A stretch of 64,000 nt of DNA from Cristatella mucedo (GCA_009760855.2 WPIO01000009.1:4559001-4623000); one strand, 5' to 3'. Shown: positions 44,456 to 57,310, numbered from the stretch's first letter. The notes: generated by a model not told the origin, from the letters alone. Program-made: numbers and translations.

Positions 44456-45601
44456 TCCCTCTCGCTGATGTGATTGCCAAGCACAATCTAGGCTTTCACT
44501 TCTATGCGGATGACACTCAGTTGTACCTTTGCTTTGATCCCTGCCAGCCTTCGAGCACCTCAAATTCTCTCAACTCACTTGCTGCATGCATTGATGACAT
44601 CCGATCATGGATGGCAGCAAATTTTCTAAAACTAAACGATGATACAACTAACTTACTAGTTATGGGCAAACCTAGTGTTATTCAGAAATTGGAAAGGCTG
44701 ACTTTCAAAATTGGCTCTGCCAGCATATCTCCAGTTGCATCAGCTCGAAATCTAGGTGTCATATTCCAAAGCGACCTCTCGTTAGACGACCACATCAGCT
44801 CCACAGTCAAATCAGCCTATTTTCAGCTTCATAACATTGCTAAAATTAGGGCTTGTTTAGATAAGGATACCACGTCCAAGTTGGTCCATGCATTCGTGAC
44901 ATCTCGTCTCGACTTCTGCAACTCACTGCTTACTGGCCTACCAGCATGTGCGATCAGGCGATTGCAGCTGGTGCAAAACTCTGCAGCTAGGCTTGTCTGT
45001 CGTGAGCGTCGCAGTTGCCACATTACTCCACTTCTCGCCGACCTGCACTGGTTACCAGTCAAGCAACGGATTGACTTCAAGGTTTTGTCGCTCACTTTTA
45101 GGTCTCTTCATTCTATGGCTCCAGCCTATCTTTCAGATATACTACCCCATCAGGCAAAGCATCGTACCACTCGCTTTTCGGAATCCAACAGTCTCGAAAT
45201 ACCTCGTCCAAACCTTAAATCCTTTGGAGACCGTGCATTTAGCTCGTATGCTCCCACAGCCTGGAACTCCCTCCCGACCTGCATCAGAACATCCCCTGAC
45301 CTGACCACATTTAAAAGAAACTTAAAAACATACCTATTTAGGACAGCATTTAGTGGGTCCTTGTGATTCGTCCTCGATGTGCTTATGCGTGCTGACACTG
45401 TTCATGCTGCCACTAACCACATTTGCATGCTGACCCTGTGCATGTAACCCCTAACCATGTTATTCATTTTGTTTGTTTTTCAAGCATGATTTTACTTACT
45501 ATTCTATTGCGTATCACTTTACAGCAAATGTAAAGCGCCTAGAGAGAGATTAAGTTCTCTGAGGGCGCTTTATCAAGTGCAATATTATTATTATTATTAT
45601 T
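44455..45601 (+). mobile_element. Best preserved LINE (CR1/L2-like, family A)
   Basis: The 298-codon frame at 44470-45366 starts inside the RT domain: HFYADDTQLYLCFD holds the catalytic YADD, then MAANFLKLNDDTTNLLVMGK, SDLSLDDHISSTVKSAYFQL, LDFCNSLLTGLP, LQLVQNSAARLVCRERRSC, LHWLPVKQRIDFKVLSLTF and PTAWNSLPTCIRTSPDLTTF. It is followed by about 170 bp of 3' UTR, the hairpin GCGCCTAGAGAGAGATTAAG...TCTGAGGGCGCTTTATC and (ATT)n at 45585-45600. The endonuclease and 5' RT parts are missing, so this copy cannot move by itself. The RT acts by target-primed reverse transcription. Confidence 0.9.
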
Positions 45602-45602
45602 G

Positions 45603-45770
45603 TTAACAACGCATATTTTTATCACAGCATTTACTGGGTCCTTGCGATTGGTCCTTTGTGTGCTTATATGTGCTGCCACTGTGGATTGTGCCACTAACCG
45701 TATTTGCATGCTGGCCCTGTGCATTTCACCTCTACCATGTTATGCTTGTTGACATTGAGCATACAATTCA
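45603..45770 (+). mobile_element. LINE family A 3' UTR fragment
   Basis: ATCACAGCATTTACTGGGTC, GTGTGCTTATATGTGCTGCC and TTTGCATGCTGGCCCTGTGC; directly abuts the previous tail. Confidence 0.65.
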
Positions 45771-46164
45771 CAAGCACATACCTCAAAAAGGTGCAAACGT
45801 GTCACTCGATGCACCAAGGATAAAATATTTGGGATACGAGTCGCGTATGATGCTGAGATCGGATATTTTTTATAAGTAGATATTTTGCTTCCGGTCTACT
45901 GCAGGGTTAGGCGTAGTTTTTTAATTATTTCTTCATTTATGTTGAAATCGTCAAAACTTCCTAACTTAGTTCCAAAGTGTTTGTCTTTTGAAAGGTACCT
46001 CATACAAATATTTCATTGTTAGGCAAATTCTTTCAGTATTTTCTCGAACTTTATCCTTAAAGCAGGAATGAGTTTTGCCCAATTACCACGATGATCTAGC
46101 TATATGGTAGACCTACGGCTCCATTGAAAGCAGTGGAATAATTAGAGGTTAGGAAGTTACAATT

Positions 46165-46310
46165 GTGCCCGTCACCCCTAACCATGTCATTCTTGTTATT
46201 TATTGAGCATGCTACCATTAACCATTCGATCGAACTTCCTTTGCAGCAAATGTAAAGTGCCTAGAAAGAGATTAAGCTATCCTATGGTGCTATACAAATT
46301 TACTATTTTT
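46165..46310 (+). mobile_element. LINE 3' end fragment
   Basis: GTCACCCCTAACCATGTCAT, TGCAGCAAATGTAAAGTGCC and TAGAAAGAGATTAAGC with GGTGCTATACAAATTTA: a hairpin end between families A and C in sequence. Confidence 0.65.
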
Positions 46311-46559
46311 ATTGAATAAAAAATACTTTACATTTAGGAACGTTTAATTAAGCTTTATTAATAAATTACTCACTAGCTTGATTACGTAAGAATAATGCAA
46401 TTTTCAGAATAGGGTTTTTATTTTAAACCGGATTTTTGGTTGTAACTGTATCTGCAATGTTCTAAAAAATAAATGCATTTAACTTTCTCCATTTGTATGC
46501 GTAGTTATGGCGTTTTCTATAATTCCAAAATATAAAAAATTGGGAAATAATACTTACGT

Positions 46560-47560
46560 TGTATATATGTATCTCCGTCTGTAACTCCACAAAGACTATT
46601 TGGTTGTTAAGTAAGAGAGTTTTGTATAGCGCACTCACAGCCTAAGAGGCTTTCGGTACGCATTCGGTAGAATGACTTCGTCTCACGCAGCTAAGAGACA
46701 GTGAGAAGCATAGCTCAGTCACAAAAGCAGTTGAGGTAGTGAATAGTATGGAAGTAGTTCAGGACGGCTGGAAAAGGAGATATAGGATACAAGCTCTGGG
46801 ATTCGTAACTTACCTTGCAGCCATATTCATCATCAGAGCTGCAGTTTCGTAGTGGCTTTTTTGGTAATCCTGCAAAAAGGGAGTTACAATAATCTAGCCG
46901 AGACAAAACCAGGGAGCTAATTAAATTCTTTGCAAGCCACCGTGGAAGACAGTTCCTAATCTTGGATAGGGATCGGACGTGACGGCTAGTGTGGAAGCAG
47001 TCTTCTTAACGAAGCTTCCAAAATTTAGGCACCTGTCGAAGACGATGCCAAAATTCTGATCACAAGGTGATGGCGGCACAACAGCAGCACCTATTAGTAG
47101 AGCAAAGCCTTCTAGTCCAGCCACATGCTTGGGTAGTCCCAGGAGTAGCAGTACCATTTTTATTATCGAACAAATAAAGAAAATATTCCGACATTCCGGA
47201 TCAAATGTCCGCTAGGCATCCATTCATTTTATCAGTCTATGCAGCAGATTCTGACGGTTTAAAGGATAAATGCAGCTGAGTATCGGCAGCATAAAAACGA
47301 TAGCCTCTTCCGCGGGCCAGAATCGCGTTTTCACAGAGGTTGACTATGAATGGAAAACAGCATAGGACTGACGACGGACTCTTATGGGACTCCACAGGTT
47401 ACTTGTCTAGTGGATAAAACATGACCCCTACACGATATAGATTGAACGTGAACGGACAAGTAAGATTTGATCCACGCCAGTGACTCGTCTGCCGGACCGA
47501 TCGTTGTTCTCAGTCGTTCAAGTATGATACGTGATCCATAGTGTCGAAGGCAGCTGATAT
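46560..47560 (-). mobile_element. LINE family B, minus strand
   Basis: 3' end (TATATGTATCTCCGTCTGTA) through a broken RT. The 47340-47530 part matches 3940-4150. Short frames read MSRLDYCNSLFAGLPKKPL. Confidence 0.7.
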
Positions 47561-47754
47561 ATAGATCTAGCAGTGCTAGGGCATGTGACATTCCCGTTGT
47601 TGCTGCGTAGGATTTCATTGGTTACACAGAGGAGAGCAATTTCAGTGAAGTGCTGCCGCTTGAACAACGAAAGAAAGTTTTCTGAAAATTCATTCTTTTC
47701 AACGTGTGCCAAAAGCTGCTTAGCAATCACTTTTCAAAAATATTTGACAAAAAG

Positions 47755-47880
47755 TCATCTGTATAGCGCCCCAAGAGAACTGAATTTCTATTCAGGCACT
47801 TCACATGTGCCTCGGGGCTCGAGCACACGACCTCAGGCAGACCTTATTCGGGGCGAGTGCCTTAACCGCTGGACCAAACC
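47755..47880 (-). repeat. SINE-C copy, minus strand
   Basis: Reverse complement: A box TCCAGCGGTTAAGGCACTCG, B box GTCGTGTGCTCGAGCCCCG, tail GTGCCTGAATAGAAATTCAG and GGGGCGCTATACAG. Confidence 0.75.
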
Positions 47881-48319
47881 AGCTTGCAAAAGGGAAACTG
47901 GGTGATAGTCTGCAAGGACTTCTGCGAATAATCCAGGCTTATTGGTCTAACAATGGTCGATTTGAAGGACTTTAATAAAACCCGTTTTTCTAGAGAAGCA
48001 TTAAGAAAATGGTCATAGCTGGGATAAGTCTGTCTTCCTGAGAAGACCACAGAGGGTAGTGGGTCTTCAGGAGACGAGTTCTATTTACTGAACCCTGGTA
48101 AGATAGCCACGTCGCAAGCAGAAACCTCAAAAAATCTTATGGACGGTCAGATGTCGCGATTCAAAAATTACTTTAGTCGTACTACCCAGCCCCAATGATA
48201 AACAACTTAAAGCAGTGCCATTTTTTTAATTGATAGGAAGTAAAATGGCAGCAATCGTTATCAAATGAAGAAGGATTAAAACTGTCGAAGTAAATGCTCG
48301 GAGGAATAGAACTATCTTT

Positions 48320-48760
48320 AGCTCTGCCTTAAATTTCATCAAGTGGGTGATGTCGTGGTGTCAGTCAGTAGAGAGTTGCAGGCGTTTGGTACACACAAGC
48401 TACAGATACGGTCTCGCAGGATTTATGGTTGGTTTGAGGTGGCAGAGCTAAAACACTAGAGTAAGCGAAGTTGGCGATACGATGGGTAGTCCGAGGGGGG
48501 ATTTAGGATAGGTTCACTCTGACTAAGAGAACGAAGGGACCTAAAAGTGACTGCTAAGAGCTTGAAGTAGAAGCACAGCTAGATGGATGACGAGTCAGTG
48601 CGGTCCCGCAGAAGTGATGTGCGGCAGCTATTGAATTGGCGAAAGGCACGCCTAGCTACTGAGTTTTGCACCAGCTGCACGCATCTTATTGCACATAGAG
48701 GAAGGGCAACGAGGAGAGAGATTCAAACGCCTAGATAGAATGTCACAAGTGCACCGACTT
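48320..48760 (-). mobile_element. Decayed LINE family A fragment
   Basis: Minus strand keeps the GTTTTGCACCAGCTGCA-type block near 48660 and the 3' UTR-like ATCAAGTGGGTGATGTCGTG block, with many changes. Confidence 0.45.
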
Positions 48761-48769
48761 GCTTTTAGC

Positions 48770-50220
48770 ACTCACTACAGTAAGCACTGCGAACTTTGCA
48801 CTGCTGTTTTTCCAGTTTCAGTTTTGCAGAACCTCAGTGCAGGCAAACAGGCAGAGCGCCTGGTCGCGCTATTTGGTAGTAGCAATTGCAGTCAGAACAA
48901 GGGCCTCAACACGAAGGCGGTCACACACTTAACTGCTATAGTCACGTACGTTGCGTCTACCAATTTCTTATGCCAAGCAGTATAGCGCGTACGAGCGGAG
49001 CGAGCCATTGTAAGACCCAGTAAACCTCAAAAACCTGACGATGTTTTGCAGCTGTCATTTCTACATTTGATGAACGAAGACCACGAAGCTAAAATCAAAC
49101 GCAGTGTCCTTACTATTCACAGGCGAGGGCGAATCGCACGAAATATGTGGCAGATGACGGCACGCTTGGAACCCTCTCATTTCAATTTGATACGAGTTTC
49201 TTTGAAATTAAAAATTAATCAATTTGAAGAATCTTAACATGAGATCATTATGGATAAACGTTGTATAGGTTAGTTTACTGAGTAACCAAACTAGAGTTTC
49301 GCTTTGAGCAAGAGTCTTTTCCGACGACCTTTGGGCTATGGCTTTGTTGCTCTGCTATATTTGACACTATATTGTAATATATTAATGCATTACTATTATA
49401 AACCTACTCGTCTTTGTCATGTGATACATAATACATGAAAATACATAAATAGTTTTTCACATTCGAAAAGATCCAATTAAAATTATATCCGGACATATAT
49501 CCGTATAAATCATTTTTAACCAATCGCATATGTCCAAGTGCACAATTGTGTACAATCGTGGTGGCCCCATTTTTGTCTCAGAGGTCGCCAACTTGGATGC
49601 TTTTTCTGAATCAAAACAAGTTACAGTGGAATTTGGCTCTGGTCGCCTTGATAGTGAATGATTGGTAAAATCACAGATAATAAATAGCAGTATGTGATGT
49701 GTAAGGGGCGCAATATGTTGCACTGGTAGCATAGAATATTGCAATGTACTGTATTTTTGGAATTGAATATTGCAATATATTTACTGTTGAATATCAGAAC
49801 ATTGAATAGAATAACAATATTATTGTGCGGAGCTTTGGCAGCGCTGGGAACAAAATCCCCAGAGTTCCTAGTAGAATGAGAGCGTCGATTTTAGGTAGGG
49901 TACCGAGAGCCGTTCACTTGGCACGTACCAAAGTTCTCTGGTCATGTACTCGAATCTCGGCCAAAGTGAGTACGGCGGACGTGCAGGGGAGGGAGGAGCG
50001 CGTCGGCGGCGGCGGCCGGGGAGGCCAGGCGCAGCTTTCTTGGGGCCCCGATCTTTCTAGTCGGAATGCTTCAAGATAGGATGCTTTGGTAGTAAGTCGC
50101 TCTCGCACTTAAGCTTGGGCAAGACTCTGCTGTAGCCACCTAGCGGCTACGAAGTCACGTCGGTGGTCTACATAAAAGGGGCCAAGTGTTGAAACTGGGC
50201 ACAGGCCTAAATACGGCTAA
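48770..50220. other. Unassigned stretch
   Basis: No repeat family or exon supported. ACATAAAAGGGGCC near 50170 is TATA-like, but no gene start follows before the CT tract. Confidence 0.3.
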
Positions 50221-50225
50221 TCTAT

Positions 50226-50246
50226 CTCTCTCTCATTCTCCCTCTC

Positions 50247-50291
<45 letters not shown>

Positions 50292-50375
50292 TCTCCCTCC
50301 CTCTCTCTCTCTCTCCCTCTCTCTCTGTCTCTCTCTCCCTCTCTGTCTCTCTCTCTGTCTCTCTCCCTCTCTCTC

Positions 50376-50432
<57 letters not shown>
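50226..50432. repeat. (CT)n array
   Basis: About 205 bp of CT with CCCT and CTGT interruptions. Confidence 0.95.
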
Positions 50433-50434
<2 letters not shown>

Positions 50435-50589
50435 AGTATCACTATCAGCGAGCTGGCACATTGAGTAGCCGACGGTACAAACATGCCCCTGCACTTCATC
50501 AGTATGCTCACTCTCCACGCTCTAAGTTGGGCCAATCAGTTGCACAACGCCAGACGTGGAATTTCCGTTGATGTAATGATGACTCACTT

Positions 50590-50935
50590 ACCGGAATCTC
50601 GATTTCCCCTGCTGCTGCTTGGGAAAATGAGAGCCCCTTGCACTTTCGATAGCGATGGCGCTGCTGCTGCTAAGCTGCTACTTTCCTTTGTCCGGGAATC
50701 TATCACTCCACACGAATCTCTGATTCGGCAAAGCTGGCAATGTGGCCTCCAGGTCCATGCGTTCAGTCACTTCGACAAGGTTGTACGCTAACTTCTTACC
50801 AGTGCCCATAGCAAGGCCAAAGAGTTTAGACCGGCCTCTGCGAAGTTGCAGCTCTCTTGCGCTCGGCTTCTAGCTGCATGCACTCGAAGTTTCTTGGTCA
50901 GCCATTCTGGCATGGGAATTGACGTGTTCGCGGCT
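50590..50935 (-). other. Possible exon(s) of unknown type
   Basis: The minus strand has two good donors (GCACTG|GTAAGA near 50800 and TTCCG|GTAAGTG near 50597). Frames read MPEWLTKKLRVHAARSRAQE and, in another frame, LFGLAMGTGKKLAYNLVEVT. The latter is loosely like the BESS motif at the end of MADF proteins. Not enough for a gene call. Confidence 0.2.
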
Positions 50936-51009
50936 TACGTAAAAAAAACGTAGGAACTGCGATTGCACCTTGTGCCTTGATAGATGGGACTAGGAGCTTA
51001 TGTGAGACA

Positions 51010-51555
<546 letters not shown>

Positions 51556-51814
51556 TAGCTTCTGGCTCAATGAGTCATGATGTACTAGTTCGACTTGCAG
51601 TGCCAGTAGGGAGGGCTAAGCCAGGAAGTGTCTAGCTGACCAGAAATGTGTGACAGCTGATTGCTGCCCTTGCTATTTGACCTCGGCTTCCCATTAAAGA
51701 AAACTTGGTGAGGTCGTTGGCTAAAACAGCTTTGGCTAACTCCCCTACCACGCCCCCAGTGGAGCCTGAGGACCCTTTTAACGTTAAATAGGGCTGTGTA
51801 AGCGCACTGATGTA

Positions 51815-52015
51815 ATAATAATAATAGTAATAATAGCATACTTGATAATGCGCCCTCAGAGAACTAAATCTCTTTATGGGCACTTCACATTTGCTGCAAT
51901 TGAAACACGATCGGATGGTTAATGGCAGCTAGCTCAATGTCAACAAGTATAACATGGTTAGGGGTGACATGCACAGGGTCAGCATGCAAGTGCGGTTAGT
52001 GGCAACATGCACAGT
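51815..52015 (-). mobile_element. LINE family A 3' end
   Basis: (ATT)n-type tail, GCCCATAAAGAGATTTAGTT hairpin side and the TGCATGCTGACCCTGTGCAT block on the minus strand. Confidence 0.75.
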
Positions 52016-52029
52016 AGCAAGATTATTGT

Positions 52030-53290
52030 ATATCTATTGGCAAGCTTAGATGCTAAGCAGCTGAGCGTCGTTGGAAGTTGAAGCTTCGAGAAATCAGATG
52101 CCACGGCTTGGTAGTGCTTAGCGCAGAATTCGACATGGAACGACCTCTGGATTATTTATATGCACCCTGTTTTTCCTGCCTGTCCGTTGTATGGTACCTC
52201 GCGTACTTTATTTCTGCCTCGCGACCTCTGATTCAAGCACATGCCCTCGTTCATGCCGACCCTATTTACTCGCGCAGGCTGACGAGTGGCGTATAGCAGC
52301 GAACATAAGCAGCTTGGGCCTTCGAGGGTTGGCGGACGTTACGCACGTCGACGGGAGATCGAAAACTGGCTCGTAGAAAAGTCTGCTCAGTTCAACCAAG
52401 TTCTGAGCTCACATGACGAGCGGGCTGGACTGGTCCGAATCTCGCCATGCAATGCCATCGGGTTGCATCGGATAGGCCCGGATCCACTTGCCGGGGGGGG
52501 GGCTGCTCTGCTGTCCGTCCGGGGTCCCGCTTTCCTCTATTTTATTACAGCACCCCCGTTGCCGATAATTCAGGCCCAATGCAACGACTTTCATTCCAAT
52601 ACCGACGGTATGGGAGCGATCGTGAAAAGATCTACGGCGACCCTGACCAGTCAAGAACCAAGTTCGCTGTGGGCTCTTCTGTTCTTCTGTTGTCATCGTA
52701 ATGCGAAGCTGCCAGGCAACGGGTGTCCTTGTCAAGATCTTCGTGCTGTCTCAACCTCCAAATGCCGCATAATTATGGCGGGGAAAGCTCAACCCATCTG
52801 GCCTGATGACTAACACGAGTAAGCAAAATTTGTGCCCTTGGTAGTCGTCAATGAAAGAGTGCAAGGAGCTGAACTAAGAAAGATACTGACTGAAACAGAC
52901 CTCGCTGCCTAAGAGAGAAACTGACTAAAACAGTCCTCGATCTTTATCGAGTGTGACGAACCAGGTCGAAAGAGATTTGCAATTCGTGGTGAGAAAAACA
53001 GTTGCACGAAGCGATCAACGTTGTCAGAGCAGGTTCGAGCTCATCAGCTCAGTAAGTCGGGAGTTCGCGGAAGCGGGGATCGGTTCAGTCAGCCGGAAAA
53101 GTGCGCAAAAGCAGAGATCGGTTCAGTCGACCGGTAGTTCGCGAAAGCAGGGATACTAGAAGCTGAGTTCACTCTGTCGCCCAGATTCGGGCTATGCAGC
53201 CGCAGCCAAAGAACCCAAGAGACTAGATAAGAACTCTTGCTGTGGGAGGATCCTAGGTTCTACAGCACCGCTACTGTAGGCGCTCCGGCC
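52030..53290. other. Unassigned stretch with a short imperfect tandem repeat
   Basis: At 53045-53155, GATCGGTTCAGTC and AGTTCGCGGAAGCGGGGAT recur two to three times. ORFs of 100-175 codons at 52286-52813 overlap on both strands and show no domain. Could be an LTR-element remnant; not proven. Confidence 0.3.
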
Positions 53291-53296
53291 TATGCC

Positions 53297-53440
53297 GAGC
53301 TGCTCTGGTCCAGCGGTTAAGGTGCTCGCCCCGACCAAGGTCTGCCTGAGGTCGTGGGCTCGAGCCCCGAGGTATATGTGAAGCGCCTGAGTAGAGATTG
53401 AGTTCTCTCGAGACGCTATACAAATGAATTATATTTAAAG
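53297..53440 (+). repeat. SINE-C, best preserved copy
   Basis: A box TGGTCCAGCGGTTAAGGTGC, B box GGTCGTGGGCTCGAGCCCCG, then TGAAGCGCCTGAGTAGAGAT and GTTCTCTCGAGACGCTATAC with AAATGAATTA. The tail has the same hairpin as LINE 3' ends. No terminal CCA or cloverleaf 3' half, so it is a SINE, not a tRNA gene. Confidence 0.85.
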
Positions 53441-53449
53441 ACCACGTGT

Positions 53450-54910
53450 GGCTAACTAGTAACTAGTCTTTCACGCAAGGCAGAGCTCTAATGATGACAG
53501 TGCTAGAACCCACTGCAGCCCAAGTGAATAAGGAATAAATCAGAGCCTCAAAGCGTGGCCAATAAGTCGCAGAAGCAGTTCAAATTTAAATGGGTACGCA
53601 GACAAAAGCAGGACACAACAGCAATTCCTATTGTCCTTACCTCGGAAATAATTCCATTTGTGCTTGGCGTTAGGCCATGTCTTATAGAGATCGACTTATT
53701 CCGCACATATTCCCAGTCAGCAGGCTGGAAGATTGCCGTGCAAGCATCGAAGTAGCAATACTTAAGCTGAATGGATTATGATGATGCATGCGATTTGCCA
53801 CTGTTCAAGAACCTCTTAGTGCCAGAACTTACAATGGCATCCCGACAACAGCACGAAGGACAAAAGTGCACCGACAAAAGCGCGCGGACAAAAGCACAAA
53901 ATTCTAGCAACCCCGAAAAAGTGCACGCACTGCAAAAGCAGGAAACAATAGTGATAGTTTTTAAGAAGACGATTTAATTGATTTAGCAGGCTCGTTGTCT
54001 GCCAAATCAATTGCTACTACGCACCAGACAAACAATTATTGCATTGTGCGACTGGTGTGGAACAATAATAGTACCTCGAGTTTTGTCATGCATTAATAAT
54101 GCAAACTCTGAACGTGGAAAATATCATGTCAGATTTTAGAGAAAGCCAGCCAGAACGCTTGTCCAACAACCTTTCCTGAAGTGCAGCTAGGTGGATGCTG
54201 GTTTGATCTCGGGCAGAATCTTTGGCGAAAGGCTTAAGATTTCAATCTTGAAACAGAATACCGTGACAAAGAGAATCTGCAAAGGCACGTCAAAGTAACG
54301 TTAGCTCTGAGCTTCATTCCTGCAGCGGACTTCATTCCTGCTGTTTTCGACGAATTGGCCGATGACTGCCTTTCTCCTCATTGCTGCATGTTGGCCGATT
54401 ACTAGAAAGACCTATACATTGGCAAACGGCTAAGAGGTTGACGTGAAAATACAAGGTTTAATTTTCAACTGTGGAGATTTTAAGGTCCCGCTAATAGCTG
54501 CTATACAAGTGCCATTTCCACAAAAAATGTCAGAATGCAGTTTTGATTCCAAATTATACAGAACGATGTTACTAGTTTACTCACCAAATTTTTCACACGG
54601 TATTTCCCTTGCGCGTTCTCAGGGTATGGGACCAGCCGGCCTTTCTACATATATGAACTTCCGTACAGCTGTCTTTCCCATAATAAGCTTTTCATAGATA
54701 TGTTTTTGATGCTAATTTTCAGAAAACTGTTTTCCAGATTTACTAGCAAAATGTCAGGGCGTAGTGCCAGGGCTTTCTGATGCTGTGGCCTCCCGTGTCC
54801 GGAACAGCGAGCCTCCCAAAGTATTCCAACGGCAAAACAGCTGCTATTTCAACAATGGGTGTTTTAAAACTATAGTTTCGATGCTATGTTATAGATAACC
54901 GCGTTTGTAG
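53450..54910. other. Unassigned stretch
   Basis: No exon, LINE, SINE or tandem structure recognised. Confidence 0.35.
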
Positions 54911-54914
54911 TTTA

Positions 54915-55050
54915 ACCACGTAATTTCGACCCAGGTCGTGGGTTCGATTCCTCTAATAGGCGATTCTTTATTGCCCGCACCAAGCAGTGGCGATAGCCGG
55001 TAATCATGTCTTCCGCTATATGTAAATGAGGCTGTTAAATCAACTAAGCT
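54915..55050 (+). repeat. SINE-D copy
   Basis: GGTCGTGGGTTCGATTCCTC (B box), GTCTTCCGCTATATGTAAAT and GAGGCTGTTAAATCAACTAA. Confidence 0.75.
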
Positions 55051-55387
55051 GTTTAAGCTACGATGTCGTGAAATTGGGCGGGAGTGTCCTTGTGCTATAG
55101 CCTCCAATGGCCGGTTCGTCAGAGGCCACAGCAACATACTACCTTAGTACAATGACATACAATTTAATAGGTAAATCCGGAACACTGTTTTCCAAAATAA
55201 GGAATCGTAACCGCAGTTTGACGACGCGTAATGCTGGAGTAGCAGCTGCGTTGCAATTCAAAAGTGCAGAGCGAGGGCGGGGGGGGGGGGAGGGGGCCAT
55301 TGGAGGCCAGCGCACGAGATCTGGCAAAGGTAATAGCGTGAAATTTGGTTGGTAAAATCGAAACTCTATTTGCTATAACATGAAATC

Positions 55388-55565
55388 AAGCCGTGATGGC
55401 ACACTAGGTAAGGCGGCTGCTTTCCCGACCTCGGTCCCGAGGTCGTGGGTTCAATTCCTGCAGTGAGCGATCCTTTACCGCCACTGCAAGCGGTGGTGAT
55501 AGCCGCAAAGGCTCTTCTGTCGCTATCCAAAAAGAGGCTGTTTAACCAGCTAGGATTTATTTATT
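55388..55565 (+). repeat. SINE-D, best preserved copy
   Basis: A-box region GCCGTGATGGCACACTAGGT, B box GGTCGTGGGTTCAATTCCTG, body CACTGCAAGCGGTGGTGATA, end GCTCTTCTGTCGCTATCCAA and GAGGCTGTTTAACCAGCTAG. tRNA-derived head plus unrelated body. Confidence 0.85.
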
Positions 55566-55654
55566 TTTATTTAAGCCGTAGTTGCTCAACGCTTATTGTG
55601 GAAATGGCAGCTGCATCGAACAAAGTTTGATTACATTCGAATACTTTGGTATTT

Positions 55655-55755
55655 AATTATATAGTATTATATACTATATAATGTATTGTATATTATATAT
55701 TATATAGTTTTATATAGTGCTATGTAATAATATGTATCTATGCCAGATATATAGC
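55655..55755. repeat. AT-rich TATATAGTATTATA-type repeat
   Basis: Irregular TA-rich repeat of about 100 bp. Confidence 0.7.
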
Positions 55756-55759
55756 CGAA

Positions 55760-56535
55760 GATTTCGTACCGAGGCTGGCTGGTCAGACCCTTTGGAGGTA
55801 ATGGCACGAAAACGCTCGTGCTCTATGGTATACAATTTGGTTGGTTAGCCCGGAGTATATTCTCTATAACGTGGAATTAAAAACAAAGTTGCCCGAAGCC
55901 TAATACGGAAGTGGAAGCTTTATCGCAGTTCAAAATTGCACGGCGGCCTGGGACCTGGAGGCTATTGCATTAAAACGCGGATTTGCAAATTTTTGAGGGC
56001 GAACCCGTGCCACCATTTTCTATTATGCTGAGTTGAAACCACAACTTCGCGATTCTTATTGTGAAATGGCTGCTGCATCGCAGTTTGAATCTATAAACAC
56101 GGTGGCTGATCCGGGCCTAGCGATGTGATAGCAAAAGATCGCGCCAGCGAAATTGCGTGAACTTTGGTCAGTAAACCCGTAACGCGATTCTATATAAAGA
56201 GAAATAAAAACCCCACACAGTGTTCTGACTATTATTTTAAAAATGGCAGCTGCCTCGCAGTGTACCATGAAGAACACAAGCTCGTGTACAGCATCCCGAA
56301 AACAAATCCTACAGCAGCAGCAGCACTTCAATATGACCGCCACTGCAGCAGGGACAATGCCTAAATCAGCTCAAGCTTTAACTACGTATTTGAACTATGC
56401 ACACAGTTGATTAACAACTTTAAAGAACTTCTGCCGATGAAAATCGCACTATTAAGAATTAAATCCATGCTCTTTCATGTGTAAATCCGTCGTATAGGCT
56501 CACGAGAGTCTCAAGCATCGATTAGGCGTAACTAG
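55760..56535. other. Possible internally repeated non-coding element
   Basis: Three related blocks near 55180-55260, 55860-55940 and 56015-56100 share GCTGC(A/G)TCG(A/C)AG, ATGGCAGCTGC and AACCCG. This hints at a tandemly duplicated unit of variable length. Function unknown. Confidence 0.3.
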
Positions 56536-56539
56536 GAGT

Positions 56540-56630
56540 ACTACAGCAAATGCAAAGCGCTTAGAAAGAGATAGCGTTCTCTGAGGGTGCTTATCATGTG
56601 TACTATTATTATAATTACTATTATTATTAG
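56540..56630 (+). mobile_element. LINE family A 3' end
   Basis: ACAGCAAATGCAAAGCGCTT, GAAAGAGATAGCGTTCTCTG and GGGTGCTTATCATGTG, then ATTATT-type tail. Confidence 0.75.
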
Positions 56631-56917
56631 AATCATTGACCGCTCTTCGTGTGGTGCCTCAGTCAACGTAAATGGCTAGGGTTTGTCCCAGTCAAACTAA
56701 GGTCTTTATGTGGAAGGAGGAGTAAGGTAGCAATAGAAGGTGACGTCAATGGAAAAAGCCTGATGACAAAGCAAGACCGCTGTCCTCGGCGTTTGTAGGG
56801 GAGGTGGACCGTAGATGTTTTTACATTTATAGACAAGCTACGGATTCGGCTAATCGCGGCACCGTTTGATAGAATTATTTCCCATTGGTAGCGGTAGAAA
56901 GCTGCCACCAGCCGGCG

Positions 56918-56923
56918 GCGGCG

Positions 56924-56985
<62 letters not shown>
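56918..56985. repeat. (GGC)n trinucleotide repeat
   Basis: About 22 units with one CGA change. Not within a gene that I can identify. Confidence 0.95.
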
Positions 56986-57194
56986 AGCCGGTAACGCATA
57001 TTCGTGGGAATCCTGCAGCGTCTAGTGGCTGCGTTACAACAACACTAATAATGACACATCGTCTTTTGAATAACTTCCCGAGAAAAAATAACCTCTATTC
57101 GGGCGCTATACGACTCGCTACAAGAGCAGCAGTAACCAGTTTAAGCGAAAAGCAAGGCATCCAGCTTAGGCAAGCATGCATTTTGCACAGGGGT

Positions 57195-57310
57195 AAAGTG
57201 CTCGCCTTCAAGGATTAAGGTCCAAGGCTCGAGCCCTGTGGCACATTTGAAGCGCCTGGATAGAGATTAAATACTCTTAGGGTGCTATACAAATTATGTA
57301 AATATATATT
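57195..57310 (+). repeat. SINE-C copy
   Basis: GGGGTAAAGTGCTCGCCTTC, GGCTCGAGCCCTGTGGC and GAAGCGCCTGGATAGAGATT with GGGTGCTATACAAATTATG. Confidence 0.75.

Noticed and set aside
52286-52813. 175-codon plus-strand ORF
   Set aside because: Overlaps another open frame on the opposite strand, has no domain, and its amino acid make-up is not gene-like.
53297-53370. tRNA gene
   Set aside because: A and B boxes are present, but the cloverleaf is not complete, many copies share a LINE-like tail, and all vary. They are SINEs.
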